From NCBI RefSeq assembly GCF_016741935.1, contig NZ_JAERRG010000014.1, positions 186,001 to 250,000 on the forward strand: 64,000 nucleotides of DNA, in the 5' to 3' direction. Below the pieces are notes generated by a model. That model saw only the letters and a program-made list of their open reading frames with translations. It made no database searches and was not told the origin of the DNA. The DNA comes from Streptomyces endocoffeicus (GTDB taxonomy: Bacteria; Actinomycetota; Actinomycetes; Streptomycetales; Streptomycetaceae). Positions within the stretch are counted from its first letter, which is position 1, and each line of letters opens with the position of its first letter. This document shows, piece after piece, positions 41,942-50,369 of the stretch. The position numbers and the translations under genes were made by a program.

Positions 41942-42466
41942 CGCTTTCTCGTGTTGTGTGGTGTGTTGGTTGCGCGGGCTGGTCGTCCCCCGATCGCGGC
42001 TGGGGGCGGCGGCTGCCGACTGCGGGCACCGCCCCGCGGGGCGGATTCCCCCACCCCGCCCCTCCCCGAAACCGGAGCCAAGCCCCGGACCCCGGAGAGG
42101 TCGGCGGCACGCCCCGGGCCCGGGGCCAAGGCCCCGGACCCCGGAGGGGCAGCGGCGCGCCCGCTCGCGACGCGCCCGCTCGCAGCGCGCCCGCTCGCGA
42201 CGCCGGGAAGGCCCCGCCCCCGGGACGCGACGGCGGCGTACCCAGCCGCGGGCATCGTCTCGCGGGGCGGATTCCCCCACCCCGCCCCTTCCCGAAACCG
42301 GGGGCAAGCCCCCGGACCCCCGGAGGGGCCGGCAGCGCGCCGGGGCAAACCCCGGGCCCCGGAGGGGCAGCGGGGATGTCCAGCCACGGCCACCGATCCC
42401 GCGGAGCGGAACGGAACGGAACGCACCCCGTTGTGGGCAATCGTCCCGCGGGGCGGGACGGGTGGG
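41942..42466. repeat. Gene-free GC-rich repeats downstream of rplT
   Basis: No supported gene. CGGGGCGGATTCCCCCACCC followed by a CGCCCC-CCCGAAACCGG stretch occurs twice (about 42037 and 42259), a CCCGGACCCCGGAG word recurs three to four times, and CGCTCGCGACGCGCC-type runs appear near 42165-42210. Open frames on both strands through this DNA have proline/arginine-rich, low-complexity translations with no recognisable domain. Confidence 0.7.
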
Positions 42467-42648
42467 CACAACCCGACCACCGGGCCGCACCCGGAAACGA
42501 CACCCCAGGGGGCACAACCCGACCACCGAGCCGCACCCGGAAGCGAGACCCCAAGGGGCACAACCCGACCACCGGGCCGCACCCGGAAACGAGCCCCAGG
42601 GGGCACAACCCGACCACCGGGCCGCACCCGGAAACGAGCCCCAGGGGG
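42467..42648. repeat. Four tandem 45/46-bp units (minisatellite)
   Basis: Units start at 42467, 42513, 42559 and 42604, each beginning CACAACCCGACCACCG and ending in a G-run after CCCC-A. The first two are 46 bp and the last two are 45 bp and identical. The array lies 70 bases beyond the rplT stop. Unit lengths change the frame, so it is not coding. Confidence 0.9.
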
Positions 42649-42718
42649 CACCGATATGCGCGGACCCGCAGGTGATGCCTTCACCTGCGGGTCCACTCGG
42701 CAAAGCTCAGCGCAGCGT

Positions 42719-43102
42719 TTACGCGGCCTTCGGCGCGTTCACATCGCTCGGCAGCGCCTTCTGCGCAGCCTCCACCAGCGCCGCGAACGCGTTCGCGTCG
42801 TTGACCGCGAGGTCCGCCAGAATCTTGCGGTCGACCTCGATGTTCGCGGCCTTCAGACCCTGGATGAAGCGGTTGTACGTCATGCCATTGGCGCGGGCAG
42901 CGGCGTTGATGCGCTGGATCCACAGCTGGCGGAAGTCGCCCTTGCGCTTCTTGCGGTCGTTGTAGTTGTAGACCAGAGAGTGGGTGACCTGCTCCTTGGC
43001 CTTGCGGTACAGGCGGGAGCGCTGGCCCCGGTAGCCGCTGGCCTGCTCGAGGATCGCCCGGCGCTTCTTGTGGGCGTTGACTGCCCGCTTGACGCGTGCC
43101 AC
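42719..43102 (-). CDS. rplT: 50S ribosomal protein L20
   Basis: 127 residues, the normal length. MARVKRAVNAHKKRRAILEQ, RLYRKAKEQVTHSLVYNYND, RQLWIQRINAAARANGMTYN and the C-terminal ALVEAAQKALP are L20 blocks. It binds 23S rRNA and in several bacteria represses its own operon. It lies 113 bases downstream of rpmI in the infC-rpmI-rplT order. Confidence 0.97.
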   Translation of the reverse strand: MARVKRAVNAHKKRRAILEQASGYRGQRSRLYRKAKEQVTHSLVYNYNDRKKRKGDFRQLWIQRINAAARANGMTYNRFIQGLKAANIEVDRKILADLAVNDANAFAALVEAAQKALPSDVNAPKAA

Positions 43103-43215
43103 TTGTTTGACTCCTTGTACGGGGCCGCGGGTGACTCACGCGGCCCGGAAACGAATAGGTCCCGGTGGGTCCCGGTCTGGCGCTCGCCTCACCCCGCTGG
43201 AGCGGGGCGGGGGCG

Positions 43216-43410
43216 TCACTTGCCGAGAAGCTTCTTGATCTTCTTGGCGTCGGCAGGGGCCATCTCGACCTTTCCGGCCAGGCGGCGCGTCAGCGTGGAC
43301 GGCTTGTGCTCGAGAAGGTGGCGGCGACCGGCGCGCTGGCGCACCACCTTGCCGGAGCCGGTGAGCTTGAAGCGCTTGCTGGCACCGCTGTGCGTCTTGT
43401 TCTTCGGCAT
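43216..43410 (-). CDS. rpmI: 50S ribosomal protein L35
   Basis: 64 residues. MPKNKTHSGASKRFKLTGSG, RRHLLEHKPS and the basic C-terminus are characteristic of L35. ATG 43410 has a GAGGAGA-type ribosome-binding site (GAGGAGAGAACGGCGAC). Longer frames in this place are out of phase. It is 153 bases downstream of infC. Confidence 0.97.
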   Translation of the reverse strand: MPKNKTHSGASKRFKLTGSGKVVRQRAGRRHLLEHKPSTLTRRLAGKVEMAPADAKKIKKLLGK

Positions 43411-43563
43411 GTCGCCGTTCTCTCCTCGTCGGCGCGCTTCCGCCCCATCCGGGCGCGGCACGATAGGGCCACGGACCGGTGTACACGGAAGCGTCTGTTA
43501 TGTCGGTCTGTGTCGGGACCAGGGTCACCAGGGTCCCGGGGGTCGAGGCTGACGCCTCGAACA

Positions 43564-44205
43564 TCAGGCCTCGGCGGGCTCCTCGGCCGGCTGCTCCACG
43601 GACGCGTCCGGAGACTGGTCCAGGTGGGGAACACCCTGGCGCTCCGCCTTGCGGGCTGCCTGCGCCTCACGGGCTTCGGCCATCGCCTCGGTCTTCTTCT
43701 TGTGCGGACCGAGAACCATGATCATGTTTCGGCCGTCCTGCTTGGGGTTGGACTCCACGAAGCCCAGATCCTGGACGTCCTCAGCGAGCCGCTGCAGCAG
43801 GCGGTAGCCCAGCTCGGGCCGGGACTGCTCACGGCCACGGAACATGATCGTGATCTTGACCTTGTCGCCCTGCTTGAGGAACCGGACGACGTGACCCTTC
43901 TTGGTGTCGTAGTCGTGCGGATCGATCTTCGGCCGGAGCTTCATCTCCTTGATGACCGTGTGCGCCTGGTTCTTGCGCGCCTCACGGGCCTTCATGGCCG
44001 ACTCGTATTTGAACTTTCCGTAGTCCATGAGCTTGCAGACCGGCGGACGGGCGGTCGCCGCCACCTCGACCAGGTCGAGGTCGTACTCCTGCGCAAGCTC
44101 CAGGGCCTTGGCAAGCGGCACAATGCCGACCTGCTCGCCACTGGGACCGACGAGTCGCACCTCGGGGACGCGAATCCGGTCGTTGATGCGGGGCTCGGCG
44201 CTGAT
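43564..44205 (-). CDS. infC: Translation initiation factor IF-3 with ATC start
   Basis: 213 residues. ISAEPRINDRIRVPEVRLVG at the start, then VCKLMDYGKFKYE, the linker, and the C-terminal domain with RGREQSRPELG, all IF-3 signatures. No ATG, GTG or TTG occurs in frame near the conserved N-terminus. ATC 44205 follows GAGGAGG by 4 bases, so initiation at ATC is the best reading. IF-3 discriminates against such codons, which elsewhere (AUU in E. coli) underlies autoregulation. The tail is acidic and Pro/Glu-rich. Confidence 0.93.
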   Translation of the reverse strand: MSAEPRINDRIRVPEVRLVGPSGEQVGIVPLAKALELAQEYDLDLVEVAATARPPVCKLMDYGKFKYESAMKAREARKNQAHTVIKEMKLRPKIDPHDYDTKKGHVVRFLKQGDKVKITIMFRGREQSRPELGYRLLQRLAEDVQDLGFVESNPKQDGRNMIMVLGPHKKKTEAMAEAREAQAARKAERQGVPHLDQSPDASVEQPAEEPAEA

Positions 44206-44652
44206 GGATCCTCCTCGGTTGCACCACGCGACCGCCTGGCGGACTGCCGCGTAACGTCTCTTAGGTTGAGACCACCGCGTCGTGACGCACAAAACGCCCC
44301 GACGGGTACACAGGCGGGGCTCCTCATTGACCGGGAGCACCGCCGCGAATTCACCGCGGGGCGCAGCCTGACCGATGACCTGCCGACCCGTGGGGTCGGG
44401 AGGTGGGAGCTGGGGAGCCTCCACTTGCGGGCCGGACACACAGGTGACCGGCCGGTCGTTTATCTACGATACCAGCACCCGCGCGGGATGCTCACCCGCC
44501 GTGTCCCCGGCACCCGCCGTTCCCGCCGCCCCTCGTTCTCTCACTTCTCCCGTCCCTCGCGTTCCTGTGAACTCACCCGCCCCGTGCGTACGGCGCCGGG
44601 CGGACGCCTAGGCTGGGGAACACCGTCCATCAGGAAGTGAGCCCCGACCACC
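44206..44652 (-). promoter_or_regulatory. infC leader region with several hairpins
   Basis: About 235 leader bases precede infC. Besides the attenuator-like hairpin at 44291-44320 it contains CCGCG / CGCGG stems (44343-44359) and CCGACCC / GGGTCGG (44383-44399). The only AT-rich stretch is 44456-44472, GTTTATCTACGATACCA on the plus strand, which may hold the promoter. The half beyond 44480 belongs to the upstream region of the divergent DUF1844 gene. No gene is seen. Confidence 0.5.
44291..44320 (-). terminator. Attenuator-like hairpin in the infC leader
   Basis: On the infC sense strand GCCCCG (44320-44315) pairs with CGGGGC (44301-44296) and is followed by GTTTT, a rare U-run terminator form in this genome. 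It lies about 90 bases before the infC start, inside the likely leader RNA, so premature termination could set the level of infC-rpmI-rplT. Confidence 0.6.
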
Positions 44653-45018
44653 ATGAGTGACGCCAACGCAGGGCAGCCGCAGGCCCCCGACTTCGACCGG
44701 ATGACCCGGGACATCGCGGATGTGCCCGCCGTCGAGGTGATCACCACGGTCGCGGTGCACCTGATGAGCGCCGCCGCGGTCAATCTGGGCCTGGCCGAGG
44801 AGGGCCCCCAGCACAAGGACCTGGACGAGGCCCGGAAGCTGATCAACGCCCTGGCGGGGCTGGTCACGGCCAGCGCCACGGAGATCAGCTCCTTCCACGC
44901 CGCTCCGCTGCGGGACGGCCTGAAGTCCCTCCAGCTCGCCTTCCGCGAGGCGTCGGTGGTGCCGGACGAGCCGGGGCAGGGGCCCGGCGAGAAGTTCACC
45001 GGCCCGATCTTCGGCTGA
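44653..45018 (+). CDS. DUF1844 domain protein
   Basis: 121 residues. DVPAVEVITTVAVHLMSAAAVNLGL, then DLDEARKLINALAGLV, match DUF1844, found next to infC in most actinomycetes. Function unknown. ATG 44653 gives the usual N-terminus. It diverges from infC and converges with the aquaporin gene. It probably has its own promoter in the 447-base gap. Confidence 0.92.
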   Translation: MSDANAGQPQAPDFDRMTRDIADVPAVEVITTVAVHLMSAAAVNLGLAEEGPQHKDLDEARKLINALAGLVTASATEISSFHAAPLRDGLKSLQLAFREASVVPDEPGQGPGEKFTGPIFG

Positions 45019-45078
45019 CCGTCTGCTCCCTTCCCGTACGGCTCCCCTACGGCCGGGCCCCCGGCATCGACTCGGGCC

Positions 45079-45164
45079 GCCTCCGGGCCCCTTGTCGGTC
45101 AGGTTGTCGCTCAGGCCGCCTCCGGGCCCTTGGTCTCCGGGCCCTTGGTCTCCGGGCCGCCCGC
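45079..45164. repeat. 15-bp repeats across the aquaporin stop codon
   Basis: Two exact CTCCGGGCCCTTGGT units (45120-45134 and 45135-45149) and a partial third encode ETKGP repeats at the aquaporin C-terminus. A further GCCTCCGGGCCCCTTGT copy lies beyond the stop (45079 onward). Confidence 0.85.
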
Positions 45165-45926
45165 CTCGGGGCGGTGGCCGCCGCGCATGCGTCCCCACGG
45201 CCCGGTCGCCGGGGGCGGATGCGCCTCCTCCCGCTCGGCCCGGCCCGCCGGATGGAGATGGGTGAACCGGTGCACCGCCGCGGCGAGCACCCCGCCGACC
45301 AGCGGCGCCACGATGAACAGCCACAGCTGGCCCAGCGCGTCGCCGCCCGCGAAGATCGCGGGGCCGAAGCTGCGCGCCGGATTGACCGAGGCCCAGGTCA
45401 GCGGGATGCCGATCAGATTGGCCGCGGCGAGGGCGAGGCCCACCGGGATCGGTTCGGCGCCGACCATCGGCACCGCGTGAGTCACCGTGAGGAAGACGAA
45501 GACCAGCAGGAAGGTCAGCAGCACCTCGGCGAGGAAGGCCCCGCCCGCGCCCATGCCCACCGGTGAGCGGCCGCCGTAGCCGTTGCTGCCGAAGGCGCCG
45601 GCCGTCTGGAGCCGGGGCACCTGGTTGGCGAGCAGGAAGAGGATCGCCGCGCCCACGATCGCGCCGACGAACTGCGCGACCCAGTACTGGACGGCCGTAC
45701 GGATGTCGATGCGCCTGGCCAGCAGCACACCGAGGGTCACCGCCGGGTTGATGTGGCAGCCCGAGATGCGTCCGAACGCAAAGGCGATCGCGATCAGCGT
45801 GAAGCCGAAGGCGAGCGAGATCCCGAGGGCGTTGATGTAGTCGCCCGCCAGGACCAGCGAGCCGACTCCGAAGAGGACCAGCATCGCGGTCCCGATGAAC
45901 TCCGCTACGACCGTTCTCGTCTCCAT
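45111..45926 (-). CDS. MIP family aquaporin / glycerol facilitator
   Basis: 271 residues. Six membrane segments in residues 8-225, with the two half-helices marked by CHINPAVTLG (about 57-66) and ASVNPARSFGP (about 180-190). The residues around the NPA motifs favour a water channel, but selectivity is uncertain. The C-terminal 40 residues are hydrophilic and end in ETKGP repeats. ATG 45926 follows GGAGAG. Confidence 0.92.
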   Translation of the reverse strand: METRTVVAEFIGTAMLVLFGVGSLVLAGDYINALGISLAFGFTLIAIAFAFGRISGCHINPAVTLGVLLARRIDIRTAVQYWVAQFVGAIVGAAILFLLANQVPRLQTAGAFGSNGYGGRSPVGMGAGGAFLAEVLLTFLLVFVFLTVTHAVPMVGAEPIPVGLALAAANLIGIPLTWASVNPARSFGPAIFAGGDALGQLWLFIVAPLVGGVLAAAVHRFTHLHPAGRAEREEAHPPPATGPWGRMRGGHRPEAGGPETKGPETKGPEAA

Positions 45927-46030
45927 GGCGCTCTCCTCACGCAGATTCCGACCGCCAGTCGCCTAAGCATTGTGGGCGGTATCGGGAGGATTCGCCTGTT
46001 GGTCCGATGGGGGAGGGCCGGGCCCGGCCC

Positions 46031-46813
46031 TCAGCGGCTGAAGAGCGGCTCGCCGGGGACCCGCGCGTCCGGCGGCAGCAGCGCCAGGGTCAGCCCGCGC
46101 ACCAGCCGCGCCCGCAGCACCTCGTCGGCGGCCAGGGCGCCCGCCACCCGGTGCGCCGTCTCGCGCGCGGGCGCCTCCGGCGCCAAGGCGAGCGCGAGCA
46201 TCCCGTCGGCGTCCGCCGCCGGGGCCAGATGGGCCCGGAGCACCTCCGGCTCGGCGGCCAGCGCGGTGCGCACCGCCTCGGTCACGGCCGGGTCGGCGAG
46301 CGGATCGGCGCTGGTCCGCCCCTCGGCGAGGGCCAGCAGGGCGGGGCCGGTCAGCTGGTACGGCACCGGACCCGCGAGGTCCAGGACCAGGGTGTCCGCG
46401 TTCTCATGGGCGGTGGCCTCCAGCGCCTGGCGCAGCGGTACGGCCACGGGCCGGGCGTCCGGGCGCCAGCGGGCCAGCGTCTCGAGCGAGGTGAACGCGG
46501 GCAGCGCGCGCCGGCCGTCGGGGGCCTGCAGCGTGGGCACCGCCATGTCACTGCTCTTGTCGCGGCGCAGCCCGCCCGCCCGTCGCCCACCACCACCCTC
46601 AACGGACGCTTCGCGCAGCTTGGATTCCCCTTCTTCCACCTCACCGAGGATCGCCACCACGGGGACGAGCAGGCGGGCTTCGGTGAGCGCGGCGAGCACC
46701 TCCGGTTCGGCCGAGCGGTCATCGGCCCAGGCGGCGAGTGCCGCGGTCAGCCGGGGGTCGGCGGAGCCGTCGTCGCCGGAGAAGCCGGGGTCGGGAATGT
46801 TCTTGAGCGCCAC
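46031..46813 (-). CDS. SseB family protein
   Basis: 260 residues. LTAALAAWADDRSAEPEVLAALTEARLLVPVV at the start, then DGRRALPAFTSLETLARWRPDARPVAVP and NADTLVLDLAGP, give the SseB N-terminal domain, followed by an enhanced-serine-sensitivity-like C-terminal half (LRAHLAPAADADGMLALALAPE). In other bacteria the family is linked to serine sensitivity or rhodanese regulation; its activity is not known. GTG 46813 is used. It diverges from a serine hydrolase gene over 80 bases. Confidence 0.75.
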   Translation of the reverse strand: MALKNIPDPGFSGDDGSADPRLTAALAAWADDRSAEPEVLAALTEARLLVPVVAILGEVEEGESKLREASVEGGGGRRAGGLRRDKSSDMAVPTLQAPDGRRALPAFTSLETLARWRPDARPVAVPLRQALEATAHENADTLVLDLAGPVPYQLTGPALLALAEGRTSADPLADPAVTEAVRTALAAEPEVLRAHLAPAADADGMLALALAPEAPARETAHRVAGALAADEVLRARLVRGLTLALLPPDARVPGEPLFSR

Positions 46814-46893
46814 GCCATGAGGGTATCGACAGCGGGGAGACCGAGATCCCCCGCACCCCCACCCGGGGCGGGGGCGGCAGTGAAGGAGACGGC

Positions 46894-47688
46894 GTGGAAC
46901 GCGTGAACGACGGCGGCCCGGCCCCGTCCGCCCTGTCCGGTGCGAGCGGGGGCAGTGGGCTGAGCGGCGCGCTCGCCGACGCGCTCGCACCCGTGGCCGC
47001 GGGCTCCGCCGCGGACTTCTCGGTCGCCGTCCTGGAGCCCGGGTCCGGCGCGACCGGGGCCCATGGCGACGGCTCGTACGCCACGGCGAGCGTCATCAAG
47101 GTCGGCATCCTCGCGGCGCTGCTGCTCGGGGCGCAGGACGAGGAGCGGCGGCTGACCGCTCAGGAGCGCTCGTACGCCACCGTGATGATCGAGCGGAGCG
47201 ACAACGACGCGGCGACGGCGCTGTGGGGGACGATCGGCGGGGGATGCGGCCTCGAGGCCGCGCTGGGACGGCTCGGGCTGACCGATACCCACGCCGACGA
47301 CCGCGGACGCTGGGGTCTGACGCACACCACCGCGTCCGACCAGTTGGCCCTGCTGAGCGCGGTCTTCCTGGACGGCTCCCCGCTGAGCGCGCGCTCGCAG
47401 GCGTATCTGCGGACGCTGATGGGCCGCGTCATCGCCGGTCAGGCCTGGGGGGTCGCGTCCGCCGCGGACGGCACCGGCGCCGGGACCCGGCTCAAGAACG
47501 GCTGGATGCCCCGCGACGCCACCGGCCTGTGGGTCGTCAACAGCATCGGCGAGGTGACGGCGAACGGTCGGCCGTATCTGATCGCGGTGCTGTCCGCGGG
47601 CAGTGCCGACCAGGAGGGCGGGGTGGCGCTGGTGGAACAGGTGGCCCGGACGGCCGTGGCGACGACCGCCGCATACGCAGCGCGGTAG
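46894..47688 (+). CDS. Serine hydrolase, class A beta-lactamase-like
   Basis: 264 residues. Penicillin-binding-like motifs: Ser66-Val-Ile-Lys69 (SxxK), SDN at about 100-102 (MIERSDNDAATAL), and LKNGW in place of the KTG triad. No signal peptide is visible, so the protein may be cytosolic or use another route. The actinobacterial group includes putative D-stereospecific or peptidoglycan-related hydrolases. A real beta-lactam resistance role is not supported. GTG 46894 follows GAAGGAG. Confidence 0.82.
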   Translation: MERVNDGGPAPSALSGASGGSGLSGALADALAPVAAGSAADFSVAVLEPGSGATGAHGDGSYATASVIKVGILAALLLGAQDEERRLTAQERSYATVMIERSDNDAATALWGTIGGGCGLEAALGRLGLTDTHADDRGRWGLTHTTASDQLALLSAVFLDGSPLSARSQAYLRTLMGRVIAGQAWGVASAADGTGAGTRLKNGWMPRDATGLWVVNSIGEVTANGRPYLIAVLSAGSADQEGGVALVEQVARTAVATTAAYAAR

Positions 47689-47699
47689 GCGGCCCGCTC

Positions 47700-47930
47700 C
47701 GGAACGGCCCCCAGCCGACGACCGCCGCCGGGCCTCAGCCCGTACGGACCCCCAAGAGCAGCGCGCGCACCGGGCCCCGAGCCGACGACGCAGGCGCCGG
47801 GCGCGGCTCAGGGCCGACGGAACCCCGTCAGCGGCATACCCGGCAGCGGGCCTCGGCCGGTCATCGCGGCGGCCGGGCGCCGCTCAGCGCGTACGCGTCC
47901 CCGGCAGCAGCCCCCGCAGTCGCGGGGGCA
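47700..47930. repeat. Degenerate repeats derived from the mycosin 3' end
   Basis: Three diverged copies of about 65-75 bp, each with a GCCGGGC...CTCAG...GTACG...CAGC pattern, can be aligned at about 47720, 47785 and 47865. The last copy overlaps the mycosin C-terminal codons and stop (47884-47886). The match is clearly weaker than the other arrays in this window. Confidence 0.5.
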
Positions 47931-49101
47931 CCCGCAGCGGGCCCGAGCCGCGCCACAGGGATATCGCGGCGACGACCAGGGCCGTGCCGGCGAGGCCGGC
48001 GAGGAGGGCCATCCGGTTGGGGCCGGAGTCGTCGTGGGCGCCCTGGGTGTGGCCGGGGCCGTTGCCGAAGTAGCGGTTCGGGGAGGCGGCCGCTTCGGGT
48101 CGCTGGGCCTCGGGCTTCATCTTGTCGCCCGCGGTGATCGCCGCCGCCGGGTTCACCAGGCCCGCGCCGAGGTCGTCGCTGTGGCCGCCCTCGGGGGCGT
48201 CCTGGGCGGTCCGGGTGAGGAGCCCGCGGATCTGGCGCGGGCTCAGGTCGGGGTGGGCGGCGCGGACGAGGGCGACGGAGCCGGAGACGAAGGCGGCGGC
48301 CGCGCTGGTGCCCCAGCCCTCGTAGTAGCGCTTGTCGGGGTCGGCGATGACCACGTCGACGCCGGGTGCGCAGACGGTGGCGTACCAGCGGCGGGTGGAG
48401 AAGGCGGCGCGGGAGCCGTAGCGGTCCACGGCGGTCACGGCGATGACCCCGGGGTAGGCGGCCGGATAGGAGACCCGGTCGCCCTTCTCACCGCCGTTGC
48501 CCGCGGAGGCGACCACGACCGCGCCCTTGCGCAGCGCGTACTGCACGGCGGCGTCCTCGGCGGCCTCGGGGTGGGCGGAGGAGCTGTCGTCGCCGAGCGA
48601 GAGGTTGATGACGTCGGCGCCGTGGTCGGCCGCCCAGCGGATCCCGGCGGCGAGCGCGCCGCCCCGGGTCGAGCGGGCCTTCTTACGGTCGGGATCGGAG
48701 TCCTCGAGGATCACCCGCACCGGCAGGATCCGCGCCTTCGGGGCGACGCCCAGCACGCCCTCGCCGCCGGACGCGCCGTGGCCGTGCCCGGCGATGATCC
48801 CGGCCATGGCGGTGCCGTGGCGGGCCCAGGCGCGTTCGCCGCGCCGGGCGCCGAAGCCGATGAGGTCCTTCCCCGGCTCCACCTGGCCTTCGAGGTCGGG
48901 GTGGCCGTCGTCGACGCCGGTGTCGAGGACGGCGACGGTGATCCCGGAGCCCTTGGTGGTCTGCCATGCCTCGCGGACGTGGAGGGTGTCCAGCGCCCAC
49001 TCCTGGGCCTGTATGCCGTCGGCGTATCCGGGCGCGGCGGGCACCAGGGTCAGCCCGGCGGCGGCGAGGGCCACGGCGAGGCGCCGCCCGATCCGGGTCA
49101 T
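47884..49101 (-). CDS. Mycosin-type subtilisin protease
   Basis: 405 residues. Signal peptide to about residue 27 (PAAPGYADG). Subtilisin triad: Asp60 in VAVLDTGVDD, His95 in RHGTAMAGIIAG and Ser266 in EGWGTSAAAAFVSG. A C-terminal membrane helix (about 357-378) and short cytosolic tail give the type VII secretion mycosin (MycP) layout. It overlaps the gene before it by 4 bases (ATGA). No ESX core genes lie in the window. Confidence 0.9.
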   Translation of the reverse strand: MTRIGRRLAVALAAAGLTLVPAAPGYADGIQAQEWALDTLHVREAWQTTKGSGITVAVLDTGVDDGHPDLEGQVEPGKDLIGFGARRGERAWARHGTAMAGIIAGHGHGASGGEGVLGVAPKARILPVRVILEDSDPDRKKARSTRGGALAAGIRWAADHGADVINLSLGDDSSSAHPEAAEDAAVQYALRKGAVVVASAGNGGEKGDRVSYPAAYPGVIAVTAVDRYGSRAAFSTRRWYATVCAPGVDVVIADPDKRYYEGWGTSAAAAFVSGSVALVRAAHPDLSPRQIRGLLTRTAQDAPEGGHSDDLGAGLVNPAAAITAGDKMKPEAQRPEAAASPNRYFGNGPGHTQGAHDDSGPNRMALLAGLAGTALVVAAISLWRGSGPLRVPPRLRGLLPGTRTR

Positions 49102-50156
49102 GACGTGGTCTCCGTGAACGTGGCCAGGGCCCGGCGGAATCCGGCCTCGATGGCGTCGGCGATGCCCCGGGCGTCGTTGCCGAGGCCGGACTGCGCGGGG
49201 GCCGAGGTGGCGCCGCGCTGGGTGGCCTCGCCCGCCGACTGCGGGTCGGTGACCTCACGGCCGTCGGCGAAGCCGGTGACGGTGTAGACGACGGCGGGGG
49301 CGTCGGTGAGGATCCGGATCCGCCAGCTGGCGCGCTGGTCGTCGCCGAAACCGGCCGCGGCGGTCCCCTTGGCGGCGTATGCGCGGGGCATGAGATCGGT
49401 GCGCTCGTCCAGCTTCTCGGCGACGAAGCGCTGCCGCAGCGCCCGCATTCCGGTGGGTCCTGAGGTGGTGATCAGCACTCCGACGGTGGTGACGCTGGTG
49501 CTGGTGGTGTCGGTGTACGTGGCGCGCACCAGCCGTTTGCAGCCCACCGGGGCCAGCGCCTTGGCGAGCAGCGGATCGAATCCACCGCCGCAGCTGCTGT
49601 CGGGGGCGACGGCTATCCGGGTCCAGACGCGGTCGGCGCCGCCGGGGCCCTCGCCCTTGCCGCGCAGGGTGCGCGGGAAGAGGTCGTCCACGGGGATGCT
49701 GTGCCAGGCGGAGCGGGCGTGAGCGTAGGTGTCGGCGGTGGACGGCGCGGCGCCGGGGTCGTCGCCCAGCCAGCTTCCGGCCGCCGCCCCGCCGAGCAGC
49801 CCGAGCCCGAGGACGAGACTCGCGGCGGCGGCCGCCGTACGGCTGGGGGGACGGCGCCGGCCGAACGGCCCGCCGACCGCGAAGAGCCCGCCGGTGCGCG
49901 GAGGCACGGACGGGCGCGGCGGTGTCGGGGGCTGCGGGGGCACCCGGGTGCCGGGCGCCTCGGCGGTGCCTCTGGGGAACGGGGCCTTCGCCCGTACGCC
50001 GAGGACGGGCGTCTCCGGATCCGGGGTGAACCCGGGCGCGTTGGTGGGGCGCGGAGGGGGCGCGGAAGGCCGCTCGGGCGCCGTGCGCGGGGGTTGTGCG
50101 GGGCGTGGTGGGGGCGTGCCGTGGGGTGAGTGCGCCTGTTCCGCGTCGGTGCTCAC
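49098..50156 (-). CDS. Pro-rich single-pass membrane protein coupled to mycosin
   Basis: 352 residues. The first 120 are Pro/Arg-rich and disordered, one membrane segment is at about 120-140 (AAAAASLVLGLGLLGGAAAG), and the outer domain has Cys pairs and DSSCGGGFDPLL, ending in a helical region. No recognised family. GTG 50156 follows GAGGGGG. It directly precedes and overlaps the mycosin gene, so the two probably work together at the cell surface, perhaps as a protease partner or substrate. Confidence 0.7.
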   Translation of the reverse strand: MSTDAEQAHSPHGTPPPRPAQPPRTAPERPSAPPPRPTNAPGFTPDPETPVLGVRAKAPFPRGTAEAPGTRVPPQPPTPPRPSVPPRTGGLFAVGGPFGRRRPPSRTAAAAASLVLGLGLLGGAAAGSWLGDDPGAAPSTADTYAHARSAWHSIPVDDLFPRTLRGKGEGPGGADRVWTRIAVAPDSSCGGGFDPLLAKALAPVGCKRLVRATYTDTTSTSVTTVGVLITTSGPTGMRALRQRFVAEKLDERTDLMPRAYAAKGTAAAGFGDDQRASWRIRILTDAPAVVYTVTGFADGREVTDPQSAGEATQRGATSAPAQSGLGNDARGIADAIEAGFRRALATFTETTS

Positions 50157-50369
50157 CTGCGCCCCCTCGCACCCGTCGAGACCTGCTTCACCTGGCTCCG
50201 TCCGGTTCGCCGCGCCACCGCACCGCCTTTCGGGCAGGCGGGCCCGTATACGGACAACACGCCGCTGACCTGCCGGTCGTGGCGTGCGCGACACTCTACG
50301 GCCAGCCGGGGGCCCTGCGCACCGGCCGCCCTCTACCCAGTGGTAATAGCGGTCTGGCAAGCTGCGTCC

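Noticed and set aside
42467..42648. CRISPR array
   Set aside because: Units are contiguous with no unique spacers, and no cas genes are present.
41942..42670. Proline/arginine-rich proteins encoded in the repeats downstream of rplT
   Set aside because: Frames on both strands are open because of GC content. Unit lengths of 45 and 46 shift frame, and no ribosome-binding sites or domains are seen.
46894..47688. Beta-lactam resistance gene
   Set aside because: The KTG motif is replaced, and a signal peptide and other class A features are missing, so only a generic serine hydrolase is supported.
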